64,000 nt of DNA from Rhizobium sp. SG_E_25_P2 (GTDB taxonomy: Bacteria > Pseudomonadota > Alphaproteobacteria > Rhizobiales > Rhizobiaceae), in contig NZ_JARXVM010000013.1 of the NCBI RefSeq assembly GCF_029892285.1, positions 100,397-164,396 on the forward strand, read 5' to 3'. The position numbers were made by a program, and so were the translations under genes. Of the stretch, positions 1 to 9,700 are shown piece by piece; the first letter of the stretch is position 1; each line of letters opens with the position of its first letter. The notes beneath the pieces are model-generated. The model did not search any database. It saw nothing but the letters and a program-made list of their open reading frames with translations, and was not told the origin of the DNA.

Positions 1-1425
1 GGCTCGATCTATCTCGGCCCGGACGGACGCCGTTTTGCCGAGGTAAAGCCGCATGTCAAGGAATACGGCTTCGACAAGCGCAACGCCTTCGAACAGCCGG
101 TCTTTGAAGCGACACTGCGACAAGCCCTGACGCGGCACCCGAGCGTGACACCCGTCTTCGGGGCAGAGTTGTCAGCGTTTCACCAGAACAGCGACCATGT
201 GCTTGTCGAGATCACGACAGGCGGGCAGACACGAAAAATGCGGGCCCGCTATATGGTCGCCGCCGATGGCGGGCGATCCGCGGTGCGCAAGGCACTGAAC
301 ATTTCGCTCGAAGGTTCGACCTTCCGAGAACCCTGGCTGATCGTCGATCTGCACTCCACACGCAATCGCTGCTTCCACACGGAAGTGTTCTGCGATCCGC
401 GCCGCTCGGTCATCACCCTGCCCGGCCCAGGCGGCATCCGCCGCTACGAATTCAAGCTCAACCCCGGGGAAACCTCAGACGAGGCTGAGGAAGAGAGCTT
501 CGCCCGCAGGCTTCTGGCCGAAGTCGGCCCTGATGCCGAAGAGCCCATCCGCCGTCAGAAGGTCTACACCTTCCACGCCCGGATAGCTGCCCGCTGGCGA
601 CAGGGGCGCATCTTCCTGGCAGGCGATGCCGCACATCTCACACCACCCTTTGCCGGACAGGGAATGAACAGCGGCCTTCGCGACGCACACAATCTCGCCT
701 GGAAGCTGGATGAAGCGCTGAGAATGGCAGATCCGGAAGATCTCCTGGATAGCTATGAGGCCGAACGCAAACCGCATGCGTGGTCGATGATCGAGCTGGC
801 GCTTCGCATGGGCAAAGTCATGATGCCGGCATCCGTCCCGCGGGGAAAGCTCATCCGCATGGGCTTCCGTTTTCTCGGGCTCTATGGCCCTGCCCGAGAC
901 TACTTTGCCCAGATGAAATACAAGCCGAAGCCGAAATTCTCGGCTGGATTGATCCGATCGGCACCGAAGGTTCCCGGCGCTGGGGCCATCGGCCGGATGA
1001 TCCCCCAGCCACTCGTCACCGCTTTCGGTCGCCAGCAGGTCTTGCTCGACACGCTGCTTCCCGATCGACCCGTCATGCTCGTCTTTTCCGAAGCGCCCGA
1101 GCGCTGGCTCGACACCGAAATGCAGGAGCGCCTGCAAAAGCTAGGCTGCGCAGTCATCGGCCTCACGCCGGAATGGACGAACCCTGCTTCTGCTCCATTC
1201 CCCGTAGTTCGCGACAGCAGCCGCTTCTTCTCGGAAAATCCGTTCCGTGACTGCCTCGACACGGCACTCCTGTTGCGCCGCGACCGCTATGTCGCCGCGA
1301 TGGAGCCAGTGCGATCCATAGCCGGGCTGATCCCCATGATTGCCCGCTTGACCGAGCCGCCGCCTGAAAACCGGCGCAGGCCAACCTTCCCCGCAGAAGA
1401 GGAACTGCGGTCGAAGGCCATATGA
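1..1425 (+). CDS. FAD-dependent aromatic hydroxylase, MhpA-like (5' partial)
   Basis: The reading frame is open from base 1, so the start codon and the N-terminal GxGxxG FAD site lie outside the window. The visible part is a class A flavoprotein monooxygenase. It has a MVAADGGRSAVRK segment (the DG motif that contacts FAD and NAD(P)H) and the second FAD motif GDAAHLTPPFAGQGMNSG followed by DAHNLAWKL. The spacing and the long C-terminal domain fit 3-(3-hydroxyphenyl)propionate hydroxylases, which use NADH and oxygen to hydroxylate an aromatic ring before meta-cleavage. No ring-cleavage gene is seen downstream, so the substrate is not assigned. Other PheA/TfdB-type hydroxylases remain possible. 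Family call is firm, substrate is inference. Confidence 0.85.
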   Translation, partial: GSIYLGPDGRRFAEVKPHVKEYGFDKRNAFEQPVFEATLRQALTRHPSVTPVFGAELSAFHQNSDHVLVEITTGGQTRKMRARYMVAADGGRSAVRKALNISLEGSTFREPWLIVDLHSTRNRCFHTEVFCDPRRSVITLPGPGGIRRYEFKLNPGETSDEAEEESFARRLLAEVGPDAEEPIRRQKVYTFHARIAARWRQGRIFLAGDAAHLTPPFAGQGMNSGLRDAHNLAWKLDEALRMADPEDLLDSYEAERKPHAWSMIELALRMGKVMMPASVPRGKLIRMGFRFLGLYGPARDYFAQMKYKPKPKFSAGLIRSAPKVPGAGAIGRMIPQPLVTAFGRQQVLLDTLLPDRPVMLVFSEAPERWLDTEMQERLQKLGCAVIGLTPEWTNPASAPFPVVRDSSRFFSENPFRDCLDTALLLRRDRYVAAMEPVRSIAGLIPMIARLTEPPPENRRRPTFPAEEELRSKAI

Positions 1426-1450
1426 ACATTCACCTTGGGAGGAGAATGAC

Positions 1451-1636
1451 ATGACCAATAAAAATCGATTGATGCGTCTGGCACTGACGCTGCTGGGCCG
1501 GGGACTGGCCACCGAAGCGATACCGGACATGTTGGCGCAGGGCATAGCATCGATGACGCTCGGTTGAGTGCCATTTCTGGCGCTGGTCCATACCGCGATC
1601 TTCATGCTCGGCATGTACGGTATCACCGTGCCTTGA
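1451..1636 (+). pseudogene. Small membrane-protein gene with an in-frame TGA
   Basis: An ATG at 1451, preceded by a GGAGGAGAATGAC ribosome-binding region, opens a frame that reads MTNKNRLMRLALTLLGRG and stops at TGA 1565-1567. The same frame continues without a gap as VPFLALVHTAIFMLGMYGITVP and stops at 1634-1636. The two halves look like one small protein of about 60 residues with a C-terminal membrane helix, interrupted by one nonsense codon. It follows the hydroxylase gene by 25 bases and may have shared its operon. No family is recognised. Alternatives are a genuine 38-residue peptide or a sequencing error at the TGA. Confidence 0.45.
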
Positions 1637-1749
1637 CGATGGAGTTCAAGCCTGCGCCATCTCCATTACAGGGTCGGATCTATGGCGCTACAAGCATGGG
1701 CCATGGCAGCAAGAAGCGACGATTTCCTTCCAAAGGTGTGCCTTCGCCT

Positions 1750-1795
1750 TGAAAGGATTCGAACCTAAAACCGGTCGCCCTAGCGTCCTAACCGG
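1750..1795 (-). other. tRNA-like 3' fragment (relic)
   Basis: Read on the minus strand, the stretch contains GGTTAGGACGC, as in many tRNA D arms, and then GGTTCGAATCC, the T-loop signature. The T stem is only partly paired and no matching 5' acceptor strand is seen, so this is not a functional tRNA. It resembles the 3' tRNA fragments left at integration sites. The rest of 1637-2086 shows no gene. Confidence 0.3.
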
Positions 1796-2086
1796 ATGAA
1801 TATATTGATATTCTTTTTAGCCCTACGGCAGTGCCAAATCGGGAACAAAATTTCGGTCTGGTGGCGGGGTCCATAACTCATGGTTGATCATCGCTCAAGC
1901 CAGGTACGAGCGTGGTCGATGAGCGTAAGGGCTCGGTCGGAGCCCGAATAGTGCGAAAGTTGCAAGATGTTTGCGTCGACCATGCTTTCCACTAAATGGA
2001 CGCTTAACTCGGGCTGCAGTTGTTGGCGCCAACTCTCACCGATTCTTCATGATAACAGACCGACGCGTCTGGGCTAGGATCAGTCA

Positions 2087-2710
2087 ATGATGGACCCGGC
2101 ACAGCATTTGCCACGAGTGTTTCAGAATAACCTTCACCGGCTCTACGAGCGCGTCGTGGCGACGAGCATGACCAATCTTTCTGTGCCACAACCGCGGGAA
2201 CTGGAAAATCTTGACACTCTCGCCGCCGGCCTCGATCGCGCCGAAGCACAGGTCAATGCCCATACTCGTAACGAAGCCGCCAAGGCATTCATTCTGGTAC
2301 TTTCCGCCCTCTTCGAACGACAGCTCCGTCAATGGGCGGTTCACCTGTTTGTCCAGCCACGGAAGCCGGACGTCCAAAGGCAACCTTTTTCCGCGCTGCT
2401 AACAGATTGCATGACCGAAATCGACATGAGCGACCTCGGCGATATACAGGACGTGCTGACCGAAGGGCATAAGATCGCAAATATCGTGCGCCACGGAGAT
2501 GGAGATACGAGTGCCGATCTCAGGCAGATAGCGCCCCGGCTTTGGCAATCAGATCCAGGCGCCTATGTCGACATCAATCCTGGCCCTTCCCCGGACAGCG
2601 CCCTGCTCATTGTCACCGACGATTATCTGCGGGACTATACTCGAGCTGGTCTTCGCTTTTGGGGTCGCGCTGATCGCTTGCCTGGAGCCGTAAACGATCC
2701 ACCGTTTTAA
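2087..2710 (+). CDS. Hypothetical protein, possibly HEPN-like
   Basis: A 207-residue soluble, mostly helical protein that I do not recognise with confidence. A conserved-looking helix near residues 125-145 carries IANIVRHGDGDTSADL, an Arg-His pair followed by Gly-Asp-Gly. This recalls the Arg/His active-site helices of HEPN-type proteins, many of which are RNases, but the canonical R-x4-6-H spacing is not evident. No signal peptide or membrane segment is seen. The gene converges on the KAP NTPase gene 61 bases away, so the two are not co-transcribed. Its position at the edge of a defence island suggests an accessory or defence role, by inference only. Confidence 0.6.
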   Translation: MMDPAQHLPRVFQNNLHRLYERVVATSMTNLSVPQPRELENLDTLAAGLDRAEAQVNAHTRNEAAKAFILVLSALFERQLRQWAVHLFVQPRKPDVQRQPFSALLTDCMTEIDMSDLGDIQDVLTEGHKIANIVRHGDGDTSADLRQIAPRLWQSDPGAYVDINPGPSPDSALLIVTDDYLRDYTRAGLRFWGRADRLPGAVNDPPF

Positions 2711-2771
2711 GACGCGTCGCAGCGTCGCCGCGACTTGACCCAAAAGAAATTCACCCGCCAAGACCAGATTT

Positions 2772-5027
2772 CTAGACCCCCGGATCGGTAGCCTTGCCCT
2801 CGGCTTGGCCTGAGCTTTCCGATGGTGAAGACGGTGTCTCCCATTCGGTGAGAATGTTTTCGAGCTCATCTTCATCCGCATTGCTGTTGACAAGAAGGGA
2901 GGCGATGATCCGGCCAGCTGGTCGATTGCCCTTCTTCGCCAAGGCGTCGACGCGACGCACGACTGATGCCGGGGACGCGAAAAACGTCTCGAGCCCACCG
3001 CGAGAAAGCGTTGATCTTGGCCCGTAAAGCAATTGCAGGAACTGCAGGAGCCAGGTTTCGTTTGACCCGCGCGCGGCAACCTTTTGCATAAGATCAACGC
3101 GTGCCCCGCCTTGAGACCAGGCGTAGAGCATTGAGGTGGCATGAGGGCTCGCTACCACGCCGTCAAGCTGAAGAGCCTCGTATCGCTTCAGCATCGAAAT
3201 CCGAACCGGTTCGAACCCATCGGCGGATATCAGTCGATCGTGGGGGTCTGCCCTATCTCCATAGTAGCCATGGCCGAATGTTTCCTGCCTAAAGATCTCG
3301 GTAAGGAAGCCGATCGACGCACCCGTTTCAAATGCCGCGTAAAGTGCTGCATCATACCGAGCCGGTGCGAGCGCCACCTTCATTTGCTTAAGGACCGCCT
3401 CGATAAGGAACCAGATATGAGGCCTGCCCCATTCGAGGCCCGATTTGTCTTCTGCGACCTCATCCGCCGCATCGACTATGCCATGGATCAAATTTTCTAT
3501 AGGCCAGGTCTTCACCGTCTCGTGCGAGGTGAAGCGCACTTGATCAAGCAGGCGCTCCGCCTTTGAGGCGCCCGCATCACCCTTGAGCCCATCGAGTTCT
3601 ATAAGAAGCGCGGCAACCTCGCCCCTCCCCCTCCCGGCCGCCTCGATCAGCCGCGAAATGTCACTTTCAGAAACTCCATCTGCGGGAGCGATTAGGGTGA
3701 AATAGATGCGTGCATGGCTCGGACTGGCGAGCCGCTTCTCTATAGCGGCCTGCGCCAACAAACGACGATCGGCTTGAGCAAAAATCCGGCTGTCCTTGTC
3801 TTTCCCTAGATTGTAGAGATCGATGCCGGGAAGATGCCGATCCAGTTCGAACTGCAGCGCCTTCCACGTTAGCCCATCCTTCTCCAATGCCGCATCCATT
3901 GCCTGCGTCAGGACAATCTGCTCTTCGTCAGTGACGCGGCTACGGCCACTGCTTACTGCCGCGAAATTGACCAGATACTCCTCCACCCAACGGAAGAGAT
4001 TGGGCGATCCGACGGCGATGAGCCGAAGCCAGACGAGGTCCGGTGTATCGACGCGCCCGGCCAGGCTCGGCCAGAAGACCCGCAGGCTGTCCAGGGCGCG
4101 GACAACCGCGCGAGGATTTTTGAGGACGCGACCACCAGTTTCGTCGATCACCTGCTGCAGGGACGACACCCGGGCGGCGTCGCAGCTCATGAAGGTCTCA
4201 AGCTCTTTGGTAAACCAACGTCGCAGCGCAAAGGATTCCGGTCGCGGTACGGCCACCTCGGTCTGGACTATTTTCTCCAGATAGGCTGTCCCGCTGGAAA
4301 CGCCCGTGCCGCTTTCTATTGCATGCGCAAGCGTGAGCCCATCGTAACAAAGCAGATAGGAGACATTCGGAAAATCCGCGACGGAGCGGACAAGCCGTAA
4401 AAGCTCGGCAACCTCTCCCGGTTCGAGGCGGTCGACATCGTCGATCGCAACCACAATCCGGCAATCGAGATCGAGCAGGGCAGAAGCCAATCTGTCTTTT
4501 TGGGCAACAAGCGATGGTCCGTCGGTCTGTTCGGATGCGGCCGCAGCAATCTTCTCCAGCATGTCGCCGGCGGCAGACGCTCCAGGAACGAACAATCCGG
4601 CGACACCCGCGAGCTTTCCGATTGGTCCTAGATGCCGCGCAAAGCTCCGCACCTGCTCAACGACGTCGCCAGCCGCTCGCTTGGTCGCCTCGCCTGTCTC
4701 GCCGCGGGCGCTCTGTAGCTCGGCGATCGCTTTGGCAAATTCGTCGAACAGCGCGGTCAGCAGTTGATCGCGATCACCAATAAGCCAAGGTCTGAATTCG
4801 ATGGCTGCGACCTTTGCCGGGTTCATTTCCCGCAGCCGCGCCAAAGTCAGCGCAAGCAGACTGGATTTGCCGGATCCCCATTTGCCTTCGAGGCCGAAAA
4901 CAAACCCTTTGTTCGCGGCTTGCGAGGTCAAAGATGCGGCAATGCGTTCAGCAAGTGTCGCGAAGCCGAACAGATCCTCATTTAGTGACTGGATCGGCCT
5001 ATCGCCGTTGAAAGTTTTCGCGTCCAT
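2772..5027 (-). CDS. KAP family P-loop NTPase
   Basis: A 751-residue KAP-family ATPase of the STAND/AAA+ related class. The Walker A motif is GLEGKWGSGKSSLL near residues 45-60, and the Walker B is IVVAIDDVDRLEPGEV near residue 195, followed by LLRLVRSVADFPNVSYLL, the hallmark arrangement of KAP proteins. A hydrophobic Gly/Ala-rich stretch near residues 130-150 may be the membrane-associated insertion found between the Walker motifs in this family. The long C-terminal half is helical and unassigned. The gene is divergent from the DUF6602 gene, with 209 bases between starts. KAP ATPases are recurrent in phage defence, but no established system has exactly this neighbourhood. It is distinct from the QatA-type KAP protein encoded at 21.8-23.7 kb. 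Confidence 0.85.
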   Translation of the reverse strand: MDAKTFNGDRPIQSLNEDLFGFATLAERIAASLTSQAANKGFVFGLEGKWGSGKSSLLALTLARLREMNPAKVAAIEFRPWLIGDRDQLLTALFDEFAKAIAELQSARGETGEATKRAAGDVVEQVRSFARHLGPIGKLAGVAGLFVPGASAAGDMLEKIAAAASEQTDGPSLVAQKDRLASALLDLDCRIVVAIDDVDRLEPGEVAELLRLVRSVADFPNVSYLLCYDGLTLAHAIESGTGVSSGTAYLEKIVQTEVAVPRPESFALRRWFTKELETFMSCDAARVSSLQQVIDETGGRVLKNPRAVVRALDSLRVFWPSLAGRVDTPDLVWLRLIAVGSPNLFRWVEEYLVNFAAVSSGRSRVTDEEQIVLTQAMDAALEKDGLTWKALQFELDRHLPGIDLYNLGKDKDSRIFAQADRRLLAQAAIEKRLASPSHARIYFTLIAPADGVSESDISRLIEAAGRGRGEVAALLIELDGLKGDAGASKAERLLDQVRFTSHETVKTWPIENLIHGIVDAADEVAEDKSGLEWGRPHIWFLIEAVLKQMKVALAPARYDAALYAAFETGASIGFLTEIFRQETFGHGYYGDRADPHDRLISADGFEPVRISMLKRYEALQLDGVVASPHATSMLYAWSQGGARVDLMQKVAARGSNETWLLQFLQLLYGPRSTLSRGGLETFFASPASVVRRVDALAKKGNRPAGRIIASLLVNSNADEDELENILTEWETPSSPSESSGQAEGKATDPGV

Positions 5028-5236
5028 TCAACCACAATGGACGGGCTGCGGGCGAAAGGCGAGTATGCTCCATCCGTACCAACCGATTTCTGTCCGGAAT
5101 CACCATGAAACAATGCGGTCCTGCCGCAAAATGCAATCAGCCACGGTCATTTCTGGAAGGACTAAGCGACTGGATTTACAGTTAGTAAAAACTTAATTGA
5201 AATCCAAAGCGGCATGGCAGGGCAAGAGGACGTTCA

Positions 5237-6541
5237 ATGATCAGGTCTATCGGTGAAATGCTGGAGGGACTTCGGCAAGCCGAAGCGGAACGGCTCCACA
5301 AGAGTGACATCCGCCACGCTCCAACGATCGGCGCAATGTACGAGGGTCTCACGAAGGACATCCTGGCAAGGGCAATTCCGAAAGGACTCGATCTTAAAAT
5401 CGTTAGCGGCTTCATAATCGATGGCAATGGCAACTCAAGCGGCCAGATCGACTGTATGCTCGTGCAGGGTGAGGGCATCCATGTCCCCTACGTCGATGGT
5501 CTGTTCCAGTGGCATGTGAGCGACGTCCTTGTCGTGTTTGAGGTCAAAAAGAACCTTTTCGCATCTGACCTCTCGGACGCGCACGACCAACTCCTCGGCG
5601 TCTCGGACATATTCAGCTCGTGGATACAAACACCTGGCCTCGCGGGCAGCTTCGACCTGGGCGCGTCTCGGCGAATTTATTCTGAATGCACAGGGCTGGT
5701 CGCCCCGGAACGAAATGAATGGCGAGCGGAGAACCGCGCGAACCACCTCATCTGGCACACCATTATGGCTGATCAGATCGCGCCCCTGCGTGTGGCCCTC
5801 GGCTATGGTGGGTATTCTACGGAAAGGGGCTTGCGGAAGGGATTTCTATCCTTTCTGGAGGGAAACCTGAACAAGAAGGGTTTCGGCCCGCCCTCCTTGC
5901 CGAACCTGATCGTTGGCGACGGTGTGTCCCTGCTGAAACTCAGCGGTCATCCGTGGTCCGCTCCGGTCGGCAAAGACGGTTTCTGGCCGATCATGGCGAG
6001 TTCCCACGTCAACCCGACGTTCCTCATACTTGAACTTATCTGGACCAGGATCTCCTATAAGGAGCCTGTCGCTGCAATCTTTGGCGAAGATCTCGAGCTG
6101 GAGAGACTGGCGCCGCTCATCGACGGACGACCACAACCTCGCGAACCCGCCTCAGATCAATGGGGCTGGAACTACCGGATAGACAACCTTTCCGCCCGCC
6201 AGTTGAAAGGCGAACACTTCGATCAGTGGGAACCGGTCGAGATCGACCTTGATCAGAATGTGGTTATATCCATTCTCTGCAACGAAGATCAAAGTGTAAC
6301 CGATCCGGAATTTCTGGATTTCCTTCGAGGCAAAGGGCACGATCCGGAAGCATTTATCGACGCACTTTGCCGAACAACGCTTGTCGCCCGCGACGGGGAT
6401 ATGCTGCAACTCACGACCTCACAATGTCAGGTCGTCGCGCTACCCGACGGCCGGTTCGTCGCGGCCGACAACAACACCGGTCGATTAACCCGTTGGCTCG
6501 ACAAATACATGGCGAACCGCAAAGGTTCTGTAGGCGCCTGA
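5237..6541 (+). CDS. DUF6602 domain protein, nuclease-like
   Basis: A 434-residue protein whose first 150 residues match the DUF6602 pattern: HAPTIGAMYEGLTKDIL, then VSGFIIDGNGNSSGQIDCML, then VSDVLVVFEVKKNLF. The Asp of GQIDCML and the Glu-x-Lys of FEVKK are spaced as in PD-(D/E)xK nuclease folds, so a nuclease activity is plausible although untested. The C-terminal half (residues 180-434) is unassigned. The start is the first ATG, about 10 bases after GGGCAAGAGG. The gene diverges from the KAP ATPase gene and may share a regulatory region with it, which would fit an ATPase-nuclease defence pair. That pairing is my inference. Confidence 0.75.
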   Translation: MIRSIGEMLEGLRQAEAERLHKSDIRHAPTIGAMYEGLTKDILARAIPKGLDLKIVSGFIIDGNGNSSGQIDCMLVQGEGIHVPYVDGLFQWHVSDVLVVFEVKKNLFASDLSDAHDQLLGVSDIFSSWIQTPGLAGSFDLGASRRIYSECTGLVAPERNEWRAENRANHLIWHTIMADQIAPLRVALGYGGYSTERGLRKGFLSFLEGNLNKKGFGPPSLPNLIVGDGVSLLKLSGHPWSAPVGKDGFWPIMASSHVNPTFLILELIWTRISYKEPVAAIFGEDLELERLAPLIDGRPQPREPASDQWGWNYRIDNLSARQLKGEHFDQWEPVEIDLDQNVVISILCNEDQSVTDPEFLDFLRGKGHDPEAFIDALCRTTLVARDGDMLQLTTSQCQVVALPDGRFVAADNNTGRLTRWLDKYMANRKGSVGA

Positions 6542-6584
6542 TGCGAAGTCCCGGATCTACGTTCCCGCGACGCAGGTTCGGGCC

Positions 6585-6690
6585 TCAAGCCAGCCCTGTT
6601 GTGCGATCCGCGCGAGCTACCACGGGCCGCGGTAGAGCCATAAGCATCGGTCCGAGTGAGAATTCTCGTCTCCGCGCCTTTTCGATGAGG
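6585..6690 (-). pseudogene. 3' fragment of a second repC gene
   Basis: On the minus strand this stretch reads REFSLGPMLMAL and then diverges to a TGA at 6585-6587. The intact RepC encoded at 33086-34330 ends with GEFSLGPMLMALTKAN, and the DNA at 6646-6659 (AGCATCGGTCCGAG) is identical to the intact gene around 33133-33146. Only the last codons of the gene survive. This is a remnant of another repABC replicon or of a duplication, and marks an old rearrangement junction inside the defence island. Confidence 0.65.
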
Positions 6691-6691
6691 C

Positions 6692-6760
6692 GGTCTTGAT
6701 AGGATTCGAACCCGTGTTCGCAAGCGATTCATTTCTGAATCAATGGCTAAGCTATACAAT
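6692..6760 (-). other. tRNA-like 3' fragment (relic)
   Basis: The minus strand carries GATTC-AGAAAT-GAATC, resembling an anticodon arm but with a six-base loop, then CGGGTTCGAATCCT, a T-loop signature. The T stem has a mismatch and no matching 5' acceptor strand is found, so it is judged non-functional. It abuts the repC remnant and the 3' end of the NACHT gene. Together with the similar fragment at 1750-1795 in the same orientation it brackets the first defence genes. Confidence 0.35.
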
Positions 6761-9700
6761 TAGAGTGCTCTCGTCTGGACGATATCCATTAGCAGGTGTG
6801 CGAACGATTTTGTTTCATCACGCATGATATCAAGCACAGCGAGCGGTGGCCCGTCGCGTCTATGCTCCTCCACCATTTTGCCGTAACAAATCATGTGACC
6901 AGCCGGATCAAGAAGGCCGGCCGCCACTAGTGCCATGGCGGTAGCTGCAAAAGCCTTCGCACTTAGCGGGCTTTGGAGGCTCTGATTCAAGATGGAAGCG
7001 GCCTGTTCGTCTCGCGCTAGCCTTTCTACTATTGCCTTCGTCATCCCCTCCTGTCCTTGGCGGCCTGGATAGACATTCCGCTCCGACATTGCGTAGACGA
7101 TTCGACAAAACTCAGCGGCATCATCAAGATGGGCAGACAAAACTACAGCAGAAAGCCAGTCGTGGTACTCTTTTCCAATGTCGATTATCGCAATCTGGCG
7201 ATCTCTCAGCATCGGATCTCCCGGGGCAACGATCGCGAGTGGGAGCGCGCGGACTACGTCGTTGTCCTCTCTGAATAAACGGCGGATCTTTTCGATGGAA
7301 TCGTCTGTGCGGAACTGATCACGTAGGATTTCTGCAGCAGCCACCACGTTGACGGGAGCGTAATCGCGGTAATGCCCGGAATTTTCCAGGACGTTCCACA
7401 CATGCCGATATAGGATATCATTTCCTGGATAAAGTTCAGCAAGTGCCTTCAGGGAAGATGGGCCGAGGCTCTTGGCAGTCCGACACCATTCAAGAAAATC
7501 CTGACTAGCGGACGGGTTGCTAGCGACGTATGGCGCAAGCGCATGCCAAGCGACCTCATCCCCACTGGCCGATGAAAGTCTATCGACGAAACTCGGACCA
7601 AGCGATGACCTCAACTCCTCCCAACGACTTATAACCAAGCTACAGAGCGCGGCACTGGTGCCCCCACCGACGAGTGAAGATAACAGGATCCTTTGGCGGC
7701 CGAGCTTGACGTCGAGGAGCTTCTCCGGCGCTCCTTGGATCAGTAGTCCCGCAAATGCTGCTGCCTGCTGATCTTCGAACATGATATCAGGCCGTTCGAG
7801 TTCTGTTACCAGCCTCGGTATGAGTTGGCCTGAAAGACCTTCAGCACGGCCCAAGGTATGATAGTCGATCGATAGCTGGACCTTAAGGGGAAAATCGACT
7901 TCATCCCTGTAAGTTTTCAGGACTTCGTGAAGGGATGGATGACGATCCGCGCCCAGTGTGGCTGCGCTACCGATGACGGCGCGAACGTCGACTGGCGCGC
8001 AATGAGCTATACACAGAATGCGCTCTCTAATGGCGGGATCCCGTGGAAATGCGCGGGCAAGTAGCGACAAAGGAGGATCGGGGAAATTAAGGCGTCTTTT
8101 TGCGGCGGCCTCGACAAGCGGATGATCTTTGAACACAAGGTAAAGCAAAACCGGCTCGCGTGCGGGAAGCGGAACTTCACCGGCAGCGTTCATGATGATC
8201 CGCGTCGCCTCATCATCGCTGCCATCGCAGCCGAGATCCGCCAGTGCATGTACGATAAGATCGATACGGGAAGTGCTGCATTCCTTTGCAATCCTTAACA
8301 GCCTCGTCCGAGCATCCTTGGCGTTGTCATAGAGCTCCGGCAACAGCGCAACGATCATACCAAGCCGCTCGTCGGTCCAATCAAGGACCTCTTTCTTGAG
8401 CGACAAAACAGCGGGGTCTGTCGCCCAACCCCTAAGCAGCGGCAAGAGGTTCCAATACGGTGCGAAAGTGTCGGAACCGCGGACCATTTCAATGGCGTGG
8501 TCGCGCAGTCTCTCGTCCTTCACATTTGCAACGATTGGCCAGAAATCTTTTCCTCGATGGAGAAGATCGCCACCGAGTACGACGCGGATGGTCGCCTCTC
8601 GAATTTCAGAATCCGCTTCGCAAAAGGGGACCATTCCGTCCCACTCCTGTCCCCGCAGAAGCACAAAGGGATGGTCGTTTTGGAGCTGATCAAGTATCCA
8701 TGACTTTATATTGGGTCTACCCGGCGCCGTGCGCGTCAGGTAAAATGCAGAGAAGGTTTTGTCGAGCATATCCTTCGGACGTCCGTCGAGGCTCGCGAGT
8801 GCTAGATCTACGACAAGATCGTCATCTTTCCAGCCCTCAAAGAGCGCCTCGCGCGCGATCTCCTGATCCCGGAAATCAAGCATTGACGAAAAGGCGACCA
8901 GTTTGAGGCAGCGCGCGCGATCGGATTCGGTATGTCGCTTGCGCCGAACCCTTGACCATATCGCAACAGCTTCCAGCAAGGGGCTTCCGCTGTCCATCGA
9001 CTTTTCGATCAGCGTCGAGAAGTCCATCTCCTGCCATCCCATGACGAGCGCCATGATGGCTGACGCGGCGACTTCTATATTTGAAGTGCTACCAGTCAGC
9101 TTTTCGAGTTGCTGTCGTCTTGCAGCATCTCCGCCGAAGCGACGGGCGATTGCCATCGCGGCTGCGCGCGCGCCGGAGCGATCCTCGTCACCCAGGCCGT
9201 CTGCGAGCGCATCGAAGGTTTCGTCGTCTGCATCCCATGTGGCCAGCGCCTGATAGGTGTCGGCGGTGTAGGAGACGCGGCGCGGCGCCCATCTTGCGAT
9301 CCGGCGTTCGACTAAGGGCGACAATGTTGGATCACTCAGTCCATTGACCGCGATGCGGGCGAGTTCCGACTTCTCTGACCCCGTTCCCCCACCCTCGATA
9401 GTTCTGAATACCGCTTTAGCTAGCCGGACCGCTGTCTGTGGCCTCATTGGCGAGGGGCTGAATGCGATCTCGGCCAGCAGTTGTCGCCGATTAGCACTTC
9501 CGATCGGATCCAGATCAACGGATTCGATGGCCTCAACGATCTCATCGATTTCGTTGGCCCTGTCGTTCACAGCGACGAGATTTCTGAGGACATTCTTCCA
9601 TCGCGGATTCCCCGTTTCCGATCGTACGAAATCGAGCAGGTTCGACAGAGGCCAGCTCTGGACATGAAGCGCCGAAAGGAACTCTTCCAGGCTGGCATGA

